The notes below the pieces were generated by a model. That model was given only the letters and a program-made list of their open reading frames with translations, was not told the DNA's origin and made no database searches. The position numbers and the translations under genes are program-made. A DNA stretch of 35,049 nt from Tepidimonas sp. (GTDB lineage Bacteria > Pseudomonadota > Gammaproteobacteria > Burkholderiales > Burkholderiaceae_C): contig NZ_JARJMT020000035.1 of assembly GCF_029335975.1 (NCBI RefSeq), forward strand, positions 1 to 35,049. The letters run 5' to 3'. Every line of letters begins with the position of its first letter. Positions within the stretch are counted from its first letter, which is position 1. Positions 23,525-31,788 of this stretch are shown one piece after another.

Positions 23525-25963
23525 TCACCAAAGCGCGCCTATGTTTTTGGGCAAGTCGTCAGCGTACAGGCGGGTTTGAGGCTCCAGCAGGTAAACCAGT
23601 GTAAGTCCGAAGACCTGATCACGGTAGGCTGGGCCTCTTCGGTAACCCAGGCTTGCGGTTACTTGCCATTGGTCAGAGAGGCGGGCCACAGCACGAAGTT
23701 CCACCTGGCCAGCCAGACCATTTTTGCGCTCGCCGGGATAGGCGTTGGTGCAAATCGTCGGTGTGGCCGGTGCGGCAAGCGGGTGACAAGGGGCACTGTC
23801 GCGCTCGATGCTTTGCCACTGGGCACTCAATCGACCGGAAAGTAGCCAGCGTGAATGGCTGACGGTCTGAAATTGCAAAGCTGCTCCGGCACTGACAAAA
23901 CTGCGCGGGCTGAAGTAACCACCATGGCCCCAGGTGAACGCAGACAAGTCGCGCCGATAGCCTTCCCAACCCAGGCTCGGCCCCGCTTGTAGGAAGTAAA
24001 AACCGGCTGCGTCGAACGTGCGCATCAGCTCCACGCGCACAGCCGCTTGTTGGTTGTCCTCAACCGAGCGTCCGGTCAGGCGTGCGAAGCGTACTTGACC
24101 AGCCAACGACCATTGATCTGTCCAGCTGAGTCTGCGGTAACCGTCGACCAGTACGCCATCGCTTATCACCCTCCCCCAAGGCTGGCCACTGTTTGGGTCG
24201 CGCAATCCGATGAGCGAAAGAGCCGAGTCGCGAACCGGCTCGCGAAAGAGCGCGCTGCGCCATGCATGGTTCTCCGCTGTCTCCCGCCAGGCCAACTCGA
24301 AAGTAGCGGTAGCGGGTATGAGCGCGCCAGCGGGGGTCGTGCCGATGGCGAATTCAGGGCCGCTGCCTCCCAAATACGACCAGCGCAGCTGCACCGCGGG
24401 ATGCGTTCCAGTTCGAGTGCTGACGGCAGGTTGTCCGAGAACGGCAGATCCGAACGGAAGACTTTGCGCAGTCATCCCGGCATCGGCCCCGATTCCGCTG
24501 AGCTCGGCCTGGAACCAGCCATCGGCGAGCGGTGCCGCGAGTTCGAGCTGTGGTGCATGGCGCAATCGGAGATGGCTGCCCCCCGAGCTGCCTGATTTAT
24601 CGCGCGCTGCCCATCCCACGCTGATGCGCGGAGCCAGCACGCCCCTCAGCTCAGGCAGTCGTCCCGCTGGGGCGACATGCGCAGCAGAACGAGCCCGCCC
24701 TTGACTCAATAGTTGCTGCGCTCGCCAGCTTTGCCATTCATCGGCCAAGGGCCCGGGATCGACAGCGGCCAGGCGTGCGAGTTCCTCTGTCCGATTCAAG
24801 CGAATCAGGTGACCCGCCAAAGCCGCGGCCGTCGCATCGTCAGGACGCAGGCTGTAGGCGCGAGCCCAATACTTCGCTGCGTCCTCATTCGACAACCGGG
24901 CTTCAGCATTGGTGGCCAACAAGATGTGTTGGTCCGCACTGTCGGCGTCATCGCGCAAAGCCGCAACAAGCCAGCGGTATTCCTCTTCGTACCGCTGTTG
25001 GGCGCGCGCTTGCTGGGCGAGCCGGTTGGCCATTGCCGCTCGCTGCTGCTCGGCCTGCGGCAAACCGTGCAGCAGCTCGTAGGCGGCTTCGATCTCGCCC
25101 TGTTCCTGGAGGGCAGCTGCGAGTGCTTTGCGCCATTCGATGCGCGGTTCGGCGACCAAAAGAGACCGCCATAACGCGACGGCTTCGGCCCAGAGTCCCC
25201 GCCGTTGTGCATTCCAGGCCAACCGCTCGCGCAGTCCGATTGCGTCACCGTCGGCGTTGGCCAGAGCGCGCCGCAGCCAGTCGGCCTCGGCTGCTTCTTC
25301 TCCATTCATGCGTGCCTGCTCGGCTAGGGCGTCCGCCAAATCTCTGAGTTCCGCAGCCGCCCCTGGCAGCGGCTCCAGCAGCGCATAGGCCTCCTGCCCA
25401 GCTCCCCTGCGCACATAGATTTGTGCAAGACCGCGGCGCGCCGGGGCGTTGTCAGGTTCACGTGTTAGGGCCTGGGTAAACCATCGTTGAGCTTGGTCCT
25501 CACGGCCCGCGGTCAAGAGCACCCAGCCCAATCGTTGCAGTAGGTCGGCGCTGGCCACGGTTTCTAACCAATCGCTGTCCGCTTCTATGCGAGCGAGCAA
25601 AGCGCTCACGGAGTTGGTGCTTTCCGCCTCTGTCAGCAATGTGTGCCAAAGCGCTTGAGGAGCCAAGGTGCGGGCGTTGGCAGAACGCCGCGACATCTTT
25701 TTCTTGGGAGGAGTTCGCACCTCGGGGTTTTGCTGAGTAGCGGCCACCGCTTTGGACGGGGGGGCTGGCGCCTGTTTCGACGGAGGGGTGGCTATCTGGA
25801 CATCAGATCTGTACACTCGATCATCACGGCGCACGATGGCAGCGCCAGAATTTGGCTGACGCTCCAGCTGAAGGTCGTGTTCTTGGCGCATCAGGAGCTG
25901 TGGTAAACCGGCGGCTTGGGCGCTCCAAGCGTAGGCTGCGACTAGGGCGATTGACCATCTCAT
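23525..25963 (-). CDS. bcsC: Cellulose synthase outer-membrane export subunit BcsC (short form)
   Basis: BcsC carries the glucan through the periplasm and outer membrane: a TPR scaffold followed by a beta-barrel. From ATG 25961-25963 (MRWSIALVAAYAWSAQA, a signal peptide) the protein is 812 residues, well below the about 1150 of E. coli BcsC, so the TPR superhelix is shorter. TPR-like helices cover about residues 110-430 (AQRWFTQALTREPDNAPARRGLAQIY is one). A lysine/proline-rich linker with PPSK and PPKKK lies at about 60-95. The barrel begins near 480 and ends in an aromatic residue (Trp). The start overlaps the bcsZ stop as ATGA; a longer in-frame opening to 26392 has non-family sequence and is rejected. 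Confidence 0.9.
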   Translation of the reverse strand: MRWSIALVAAYAWSAQAAGLPQLLMRQEHDLQLERQPNSGAAIVRRDDRVYRSDVQIATPPSKQAPAPPSKAVAATQQNPEVRTPPKKKMSRRSANARTLAPQALWHTLLTEAESTNSVSALLARIEADSDWLETVASADLLQRLGWVLLTAGREDQAQRWFTQALTREPDNAPARRGLAQIYVRRGAGQEAYALLEPLPGAAAELRDLADALAEQARMNGEEAAEADWLRRALANADGDAIGLRERLAWNAQRRGLWAEAVALWRSLLVAEPRIEWRKALAAALQEQGEIEAAYELLHGLPQAEQQRAAMANRLAQQARAQQRYEEEYRWLVAALRDDADSADQHILLATNAEARLSNEDAAKYWARAYSLRPDDATAAALAGHLIRLNRTEELARLAAVDPGPLADEWQSWRAQQLLSQGRARSAAHVAPAGRLPELRGVLAPRISVGWAARDKSGSSGGSHLRLRHAPQLELAAPLADGWFQAELSGIGADAGMTAQSLPFGSAVLGQPAVSTRTGTHPAVQLRWSYLGGSGPEFAIGTTPAGALIPATATFELAWRETAENHAWRSALFREPVRDSALSLIGLRDPNSGQPWGRVISDGVLVDGYRRLSWTDQWSLAGQVRFARLTGRSVEDNQQAAVRVELMRTFDAAGFYFLQAGPSLGWEGYRRDLSAFTWGHGGYFSPRSFVSAGAALQFQTVSHSRWLLSGRLSAQWQSIERDSAPCHPLAAPATPTICTNAYPGERKNGLAGQVELRAVARLSDQWQVTASLGYRRGPAYRDQVFGLTLVYLLEPQTRLYADDLPKNIGALW

Positions 25964-26964
25964 GGCGTACCCTCGCGTGCGGCCAACTGGGCCAATAGGA
26001 CGAGCGTGGCTGGATAGTAGTCGAGATCCTCGAAGCGGGGCATGACAGAGCTGGGCACTTGAATGCCCAGCAAGGCTGCGATGGCCGTCACACCAGCAAA
26101 GCCACCCCAGCCATCGACAGCATCCAAATCGAAATCGGTCCAGGCGGGCAGCCGTTTGGTGCAGGCGTATCCCCCCCAAAACGCGCGGAAGGGCGCCAGT
26201 ACGAGCTCGTCGCGCTCTCCAGCCCAGGCGAGGTAAAGGGGAATGCGCAGTGCGTCGTATCCGAACCGCGCCGGCCACCCAGGAGCTGGGCGCAGCGGAT
26301 CGGCCAGAAGCAGCCAGTCGGGCGGCAGACTCCAGCGGCCGAAACGCGCCAGCCGAAGCAGCTCGCGGCCGCTGGTACGCAGGGCAGGCCATACGGGATC
26401 GGGGTCGGCGCGCGCCAGCTCCTCGATGGCGGGGAACACCCAGTAAGAAAGGTTAACCACCGCTCCTTCCGGCCGATCGAAGCCCGCGGGCGCCGGCTTG
26501 AGCACGGGCCCCCAGGCACTTGCGGCGATGAGGTGGTGCCGGATGGCCGACGCTAAAGCCAGTCCTTGTTCGCGATAGTCGGCGCGTCCAAAGCGCTCGG
26601 CGGCGCGAAGCAAGGCCCAGGTAACGAGGAGGTCGCCGTCTGCCGCGGCGTTGGCATCTTCCACACCGCGCTGCGGATGGTAGCGCCAGGCAAGCAGGCC
26701 GTCTTCACGTATCGCCAGATGCGTTCGGGTCCAATTCCACAGGCGATCGAAATGGGCGGTGTCAGCAGCCGCTTCAGCGAGCAGCATGCCGTAGCCCTGA
26801 CTCTCTGATGTACTCACTCCACCCTGACCGGTATCGATCACCCGCCCGTCGGCAGCGACGAAGCGAGTGCGCCATGTCTGCCACAGCGCAGGATCCAACG
26901 CATGGGCAGGGAGCACAAAACTGGCCATGAGGCAGCAAAGAACGAAGCTGAGCAAACGCCTCAT
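25960..26964 (-). CDS. bcsZ: Periplasmic endo-1,4-beta-glucanase BcsZ (GH8)
   Basis: BcsZ trims cellulose during synthesis. From ATG 26962-26964 the protein is 334 residues with a signal peptide ending VLPAHA. The GH8 acid is Glu54 in STSESQGYGMLLAEAA and the second catalytic acid is Asp237 in FGYDALRIPLYLAW; DANAAADGDLLVTWALLRAA is the substrate-binding strand expected between them. Length and motifs match the enterobacterial enzyme. The gene overlaps bcsB and bcsC by four bases each. An in-frame extension up to 27078 lies inside bcsB and lacks a signal peptide at its own start. Confidence 0.95.
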   Translation of the reverse strand: MRRLLSFVLCCLMASFVLPAHALDPALWQTWRTRFVAADGRVIDTGQGGVSTSESQGYGMLLAEAAADTAHFDRLWNWTRTHLAIREDGLLAWRYHPQRGVEDANAAADGDLLVTWALLRAAERFGRADYREQGLALASAIRHHLIAASAWGPVLKPAPAGFDRPEGAVVNLSYWVFPAIEELARADPDPVWPALRTSGRELLRLARFGRWSLPPDWLLLADPLRPAPGWPARFGYDALRIPLYLAWAGERDELVLAPFRAFWGGYACTKRLPAWTDFDLDAVDGWGGFAGVTAIAALLGIQVPSSVMPRFEDLDYYPATLVLLAQLAAREGTP

Positions 26965-29174
26965 GGCTTGGGATCTCCCTCTTCGACCAAATTCGGACGC
27001 TTGCGGGCTTTGAAGCGCAAGAGGAGCATACGAGAAGACCAGGCGAGAAGGAGAATCACGAGCGCCGTGCCCATCCAAGACACGGGTTTTTGGCTGAATA
27101 GGTAGCTCAAACGCATGGACCAGCCGGCGCTACCGCGCATACCTACCGCGCCGACGCGATCGGTGTAGACGGCATCGGCATCGCGCCAGAGCATGACATC
27201 CCCTGCCAGCCGACTCCATACAGCTGGCTCGATCAGTGTCGAGACGCGCTCTCGCAGCACCATCGTCTCGTCGGCGGCAAGCCAAGTGAGCAGTCTCCCC
27301 TTTCCATCGAGCCATTGCAACAGCGCAGCCTGCCGGCCTAGCGTGGGTCCTTGAAGCGTCATGTTCACGGGATCAGGACGGGTTGGGACAGTGGGCACCC
27401 CGAGCGCGAGCCAGTGCAGCCACTTGCGCCAGGCAGGCGCTGGCGTCTCCAGTAAAGGCTCCAGCCCGCTATACGAGATCCGTTTGATCGGATCGAGCGG
27501 CGCGTTTGCCAAGATCTCCGCGGGAAACTGTTTGGGGGTACCAACCAAGATCCAGTCTTCCGCCGAATTCGGTCGCGCCTGTCCGACCTGCACCTGCAGC
27601 GGTGCCAAAATTTTGGCGCGGATTTGGGCCAGACGCGCCAGCAATGTCCAAGCCGCCCCAAGGGTCTCGGAGTCGTCGTCACCCAGCCAAAGGCCCACAC
27701 TGCGCGCATCCGCATAAGGGTAGGCGCCACGTCCGACCAAGCGTAGGTCTGGCACGGCGGCGACGAGCGCATGAGAAGGCAGTTGAATGGTGGAGTCGGC
27801 GCGCACCGTCAGCCGCATGGACTCGACAGCCTGCTCGACACATTGCCCGCCTTCGGCTGGGATTAAAGAGGCGTTCAATTCGAGCCGATTGAAGCCCGGC
27901 TGCAGAAGGGCCACAGGGATCTGCACTTCATAGTCGTCATAGCGTGCCCCGTGCAGCTCGTGGAGTGGAACGGCGTGGGCAAAACGGCCGTTGACCGCTA
28001 TATTCAGCGCGGAGTCCTTGCGCAGACCGCTGCCGTAGGAGAGATTCAGGCGCAGGGACAAAAAGTCTTCTCTTGGGGTGTAAAAGTCCACCGGTAAATT
28101 GAATTCGATGGCCCGACCGCCAAAACGCCCCCGCACTTCCAGATCTTCATTCCAACCCAAAGTGCTCAAGCGCACTGGCCGATTGGCCGGCAGGTTGACC
28201 GACGCAGGCAAAGGGAAAACCCTGTCTATGCCTGTTTCGGAACGATCGGGCAGCGGCATGCGTGGGATGGCGAGGGCTTGCAGCGCACGCTCCATCTCCT
28301 GGACAGTGCCCCGTACCACGAGCAAAGGATCCTCCGGCCGCGCTGGGTGCCGCAGTAAAGCGAGCTGTGAGTCACCCGCCAGGGCCCCTCCCAGGACGAC
28401 GCCAATCGCGTCGGGTGCGCCCAGCAATACTATTGGTCCGAGCGGACCAGCTGACTGGAGCAGGGCCTCAAGAGCGCCTGGACGCAGCTCAAGCGACCGG
28501 TGCATGACGCGCAGCGGTCGATACCGCAGCTGCACAGCGGCGGCTTGGCTGGCGATGGCGCCCAACCGGATGGTATCGGAAGTGAGGGGACCGACGGTGA
28601 CGACAGTAAGTGGCTGTGATCCCCAGCGCCTCGGATCAAAGAGACGGTCGAGCTCGGCAAGGCTCAGCGGCCCATCCTGCCACCGGCCATCGAGCTCGAG
28701 CCAGGACCGTTGCGTATCGATCTGCGTCCATAGCTCAGGTGCCGATGGATCTTCGCATGCCACTGTATAGTGCTGAGCGGCGTCAAAAACCAGTCGGTGA
28801 TAACCGGGACTGAGCCGTTGCACCGGCAATTCGACGCTGGCTTCAATGCGTGGTAATTTGGGGTCGAGTGGAATCTGTGCAACCAAGGAATCGCCCAGTA
28901 AAACCCTCAATACCGAACGCTTGGGCATGAGGGCTACCGAATTGGCTGCCGCCAAATGCAGGATCAACCTCTTGGGCTCAAACCCCGCAGGGATGGGAAT
29001 GGATACCTCGGCGCGCGCGTGTACGCCGCGCAGATCGATCGGAGTGGGCGCCGGCATGAAGTGCGCCAGCGCGGCGCCCGATGGAGTCGGTACGGGTGGT
29101 GCCGCGGGCAGGGCGGCCACGGTCGGATGCCACCCAAAAAAACCTAGCGTAGATAGCAATAAAAAGCGTCTCAT
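26961..29174 (-). CDS. bcsB: Cellulose synthase periplasmic subunit BcsB
   Basis: BcsB sits in the periplasm, tethered by one C-terminal helix that completes the BcsA channel. The 737-residue frame has a signal peptide (MRRFLLLSTLGFFGWHPTVA), carbohydrate-binding and flavodoxin-like domains (DFYTPREDFLSLRLNLSYGS and EGGQCVEQAVESMRL are recognisable family stretches), and a final membrane helix MGTALVILLLAWSSRMLLL followed by a basic tail. It overlaps bcsA (stop) and bcsZ (start) by ATGA at both ends, so the four subunits are probably made in coupled amounts. Confidence 0.94.
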   Translation of the reverse strand: MRRFLLLSTLGFFGWHPTVAALPAAPPVPTPSGAALAHFMPAPTPIDLRGVHARAEVSIPIPAGFEPKRLILHLAAANSVALMPKRSVLRVLLGDSLVAQIPLDPKLPRIEASVELPVQRLSPGYHRLVFDAAQHYTVACEDPSAPELWTQIDTQRSWLELDGRWQDGPLSLAELDRLFDPRRWGSQPLTVVTVGPLTSDTIRLGAIASQAAAVQLRYRPLRVMHRSLELRPGALEALLQSAGPLGPIVLLGAPDAIGVVLGGALAGDSQLALLRHPARPEDPLLVVRGTVQEMERALQALAIPRMPLPDRSETGIDRVFPLPASVNLPANRPVRLSTLGWNEDLEVRGRFGGRAIEFNLPVDFYTPREDFLSLRLNLSYGSGLRKDSALNIAVNGRFAHAVPLHELHGARYDDYEVQIPVALLQPGFNRLELNASLIPAEGGQCVEQAVESMRLTVRADSTIQLPSHALVAAVPDLRLVGRGAYPYADARSVGLWLGDDDSETLGAAWTLLARLAQIRAKILAPLQVQVGQARPNSAEDWILVGTPKQFPAEILANAPLDPIKRISYSGLEPLLETPAPAWRKWLHWLALGVPTVPTRPDPVNMTLQGPTLGRQAALLQWLDGKGRLLTWLAADETMVLRERVSTLIEPAVWSRLAGDVMLWRDADAVYTDRVGAVGMRGSAGWSMRLSYLFSQKPVSWMGTALVILLLAWSSRMLLLRFKARKRPNLVEEGDPKP

Positions 29175-31507
29175 TCGAGATCCGGGGTTTGTGCGATAGA
29201 GTGGCTCGAGGGTGCGCCATACAATGCGCGACCCATCGGGCCGGCTGTGGAGAGGGTATTTTCCCTCCTCCCGATTTTAGATGGCGACCAGCGAGCGAGA
29301 GCGGTCAGGCATCGGTCCATCCATGCTGAAAGTCGTGCCAATACAGCGGTAAAGTGATCGGCGGCGGCGCGGCCGCCGAGGATCACCAGTCGGAAGAACG
29401 CTCCTATTACCCCCAGTCGGTCGGCCTCTTCTTGCCGGTTCAACTGTATATTCCGCCAGCGTTGGCTGTCCCCGTAGGCCAGGGCGACGATGGCGCGCTT
29501 CTGCGCCAGGTCTTGTGGCTCGAAATACAGACCGAGCGCGCCGTCACGCTGCCAGGCAATCGAGACAGGCAACTGCACCGAATAACCCAGTGCAGCGGGG
29601 GTGACCTCGATATGCAGACGACCCGCCGGGAGAAATGCGGTCGAGTCGACACCCAACTGCAGACCCGTCGCGGAAACATCGAGAATACGCGCATCCAGGG
29701 ACGTACCCGAGGTACCCATCAGTCGAACGCGCTCCTCCGCCGGCACGCGCGGCGCGCCGCGGCGCTGCCGACGCTCGTACATGGCGCCCAGCACCCCATG
29801 CTGCAGCAACAAATTGAGCACCTCCCAACTCAGGGTGATCAGGGTGACATCGCGCGACATGGGCTGTTCAAACCAGCGCCAGACACCAAATGCAAGCGAA
29901 ACCCATGCCAGCCCATAAAAAGCGTAGAAGGGCTTGACCAGCGAGGAGATGAAATCTTCATCATGGGTCGTGCCCTTGGGCGTGACTTTGAACCGCGGCG
30001 CGCGCGGGTTGCAAAACACTCGATTGATGGCACGCAGGCTGTAGAAGGACTGCAGCATTTCATAGAGCTCGGAGACGAAGCTCCAACGAACTCGACCGTA
30101 GAGCAGGTGGCCGGCGAGTAGCATCCCAGCTAGGTGCGGTAGGGTGTAGGCAGCAAATTGGGTAAGGTTGGCGTGGTAGACCTGTAGCCCAAAGATCAGC
30201 CAAGCGGAAGGTACCAGTATAAAGATTGTGCGCGCGTACGGGAATAACCAAAACAGGGTACTGTTGAAATAAGCCAGCTTTTGCCATGGCTTGAGACCGG
30301 TTCGCAGCAACGGGTTTTTCAGCAGCAGGATCTGCGTCATGCCTTGGGCCCAGCGCACCCGCTGAGTGATGAAGCCGGAATAGGTCTCCGGTTGCAGACC
30401 GGCGATGAGCGGACGGCCGTAATAGGCGCTGCGCCAGCCGCGGCTGTGCAGCTCCAGCGCCGTCTCGGCATCCTCGGTGATGGTCTGGCCAGTGAACCCT
30501 CCCACCTCGTCCAGGGCGGCGCGCCGCAATACCGCCGCCGAGCCGCAGAAGAAGGACGACTCCCAGAAATCCAGGCCGTGCTGGATGGCGCCGTAGAACA
30601 TCTCATTCTCCGGCGGCATGCGCCCGAAGATACGCAGGTTATGCTCGACTGGATCGGCATTGATGAAAAAGTGCGGGGTCTGCACCAAAAAAAGACGATC
30701 GTCAGCGAGAAAGGCGCCGACGGTGCGTTCGAGGAAATCGACGGTCGGGACGTGGTCGGCATCCAGCACTGCAATGAGTTCGCCGTCGATGTGCGGTAGC
30801 GCCGCGTTTAGGTTGCCCGCCTTGGCGTGCTCATTGCGCGCACGGGTGAGGTAGTGCGCGCCGATCTTCGCGCACAGCGCCTGGAGCTTCTCGCGGCGTA
30901 ACCGCGCCGCCGTCGCCTTGGCCGGGTCGGGGTCATTGCATTTCTGGTCAGTGCCGCCGTCGTCGAGCAGGTAGACCCGGCAACGACCTTCGGCATAGCG
31001 CATGTTCAGTGCCGCCAGCAGCGTGGTCTCCAGCAATGCAGCGTCTTCGTCGTAACTGGGCACCAGCACGTCCACCGTCGGCCAGCGGGCGCGGTCGACC
31101 GGCAGAGCTGGCATCCGGCGGTCCAAGGGCATCAGATTGACGAAGTTCCCAAGAAAAAAAATTGCGACTGCATACAGTTCGGCCAAAAAAAGCCCGAGCA
31201 TCGCTAGGGTGGATAAGATATCGGTCACCACCAAGGTTTCGCTAGCCCGCCACACGATGTAACGCGCGCTCAATAGCCCCGCCAAGGCGAGAAAAGCCAA
31301 GCGCAATTCGGGTTGTGTTCGAGCCTTACGGCGTAAGGCGAACAAAATCGCGACCGCGGTGTAGGCGAATAGACTGTGGCTGATTTCCGCGACCGGCAAA
31401 GCAGCCAGCGTCAGCCATCCCAGCGCGGCGACGGCCCACGACAGAGTGCCTACCGAAGCGGCCAGGGTGCGCTTAAGCGCGATCCAATCGGTGCGTGATT
31501 TCGGCAT
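29171..31507 (-). CDS. bcsA: Cellulose synthase catalytic subunit BcsA with PilZ domain
   Basis: BcsA polymerises UDP-glucose into beta-1,4-glucan and pushes it through its own channel. In 778 residues it shows membrane helices at about 15-120, the GT2 domain with DDG (182-184), DAD (249-251), the FFCGS finger region (319-323), TED (344-346) and QRVRW (382-386), further helices, then a PilZ domain with RxxxR (R583-R587) and DxSxxG (D610-G615). Both cyclic-di-GMP motifs are intact, so the enzyme should need that second messenger. The ATG at 31505-31507 lacks an obvious ribosome binding site. It heads the minimal operon bcsABZC; bcsQ, bcsD and bcsEFG are absent from the window. Confidence 0.97.
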   Translation of the reverse strand: MPKSRTDWIALKRTLAASVGTLSWAVAALGWLTLAALPVAEISHSLFAYTAVAILFALRRKARTQPELRLAFLALAGLLSARYIVWRASETLVVTDILSTLAMLGLFLAELYAVAIFFLGNFVNLMPLDRRMPALPVDRARWPTVDVLVPSYDEDAALLETTLLAALNMRYAEGRCRVYLLDDGGTDQKCNDPDPAKATAARLRREKLQALCAKIGAHYLTRARNEHAKAGNLNAALPHIDGELIAVLDADHVPTVDFLERTVGAFLADDRLFLVQTPHFFINADPVEHNLRIFGRMPPENEMFYGAIQHGLDFWESSFFCGSAAVLRRAALDEVGGFTGQTITEDAETALELHSRGWRSAYYGRPLIAGLQPETYSGFITQRVRWAQGMTQILLLKNPLLRTGLKPWQKLAYFNSTLFWLFPYARTIFILVPSAWLIFGLQVYHANLTQFAAYTLPHLAGMLLAGHLLYGRVRWSFVSELYEMLQSFYSLRAINRVFCNPRAPRFKVTPKGTTHDEDFISSLVKPFYAFYGLAWVSLAFGVWRWFEQPMSRDVTLITLSWEVLNLLLQHGVLGAMYERRQRRGAPRVPAEERVRLMGTSGTSLDARILDVSATGLQLGVDSTAFLPAGRLHIEVTPAALGYSVQLPVSIAWQRDGALGLYFEPQDLAQKRAIVALAYGDSQRWRNIQLNRQEEADRLGVIGAFFRLVILGGRAAADHFTAVLARLSAWMDRCLTALARWSPSKIGRRENTLSTAGPMGRALYGAPSSHSIAQTPDLE

Positions 31508-31788
31508 CGCGCGGGTAGTTCATGTTCGGAGACCCCAACGTTGCGGGCTGCTCGTCGCGTTGATTGCCCTCGAACCACAGCGGAGCGGGCGTACACGGAC
31601 GCTTAGCCAGTCGCTGGCAATGGTCGGGTTCTGAATGATATGTTCGTTATTATATGTGGCCCTCGTTTGCCGAGGGCACCTGTGTCCACGTGGCGCCCCA
31701 AGTCGGCTCCCGGTCGTTTTTGGGAGGAGCAGGTAGCCAGAGCTTGCCCGTACAGCGGTCGTTTCGTTAGCAGGCGATCGCGCCGGCG
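31508..31788. other. Intergenic region between the ArnT-like gene and bcsA
   Basis: 281 bases with the palindrome and TATAAT described separately, and a leader of about 135 bases before bcsA. No open frame with family sequence, no tRNA and no recognisable riboswitch is seen. An ATG at about 31525 begins an out-of-frame opening that overlaps the bcsA start by a few codons and is not credible as a gene. Confidence 0.5.
31649..31677 (-). promoter_or_regulatory. Candidate bcs operon promoter with abutting palindrome
   Basis: On the minus strand a perfect TATAAT (31654-31649) stands about 140 bases before bcsA. Directly upstream lies a perfect inverted repeat, GCCCTCG-N5-CGAGGGC (31659-31677 on plus), filling the spacer and -35 area. 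No TTGACA-like -35 is seen, so the promoter may depend on, or be blocked by, a dimeric regulator at the palindrome. Alternatively the hairpin is the 3' end of the upstream glycosyltransferase transcript, but no T-run follows it. Confidence 0.5.

Noticed and set aside
25964-26392. N-terminal extension of bcsC giving 955 residues
   Set aside because: The added sequence is not BcsC-like and lies in bcsZ; the ATG at 25963 has a signal peptide and the same ATGA overlap as the other bcs junctions.
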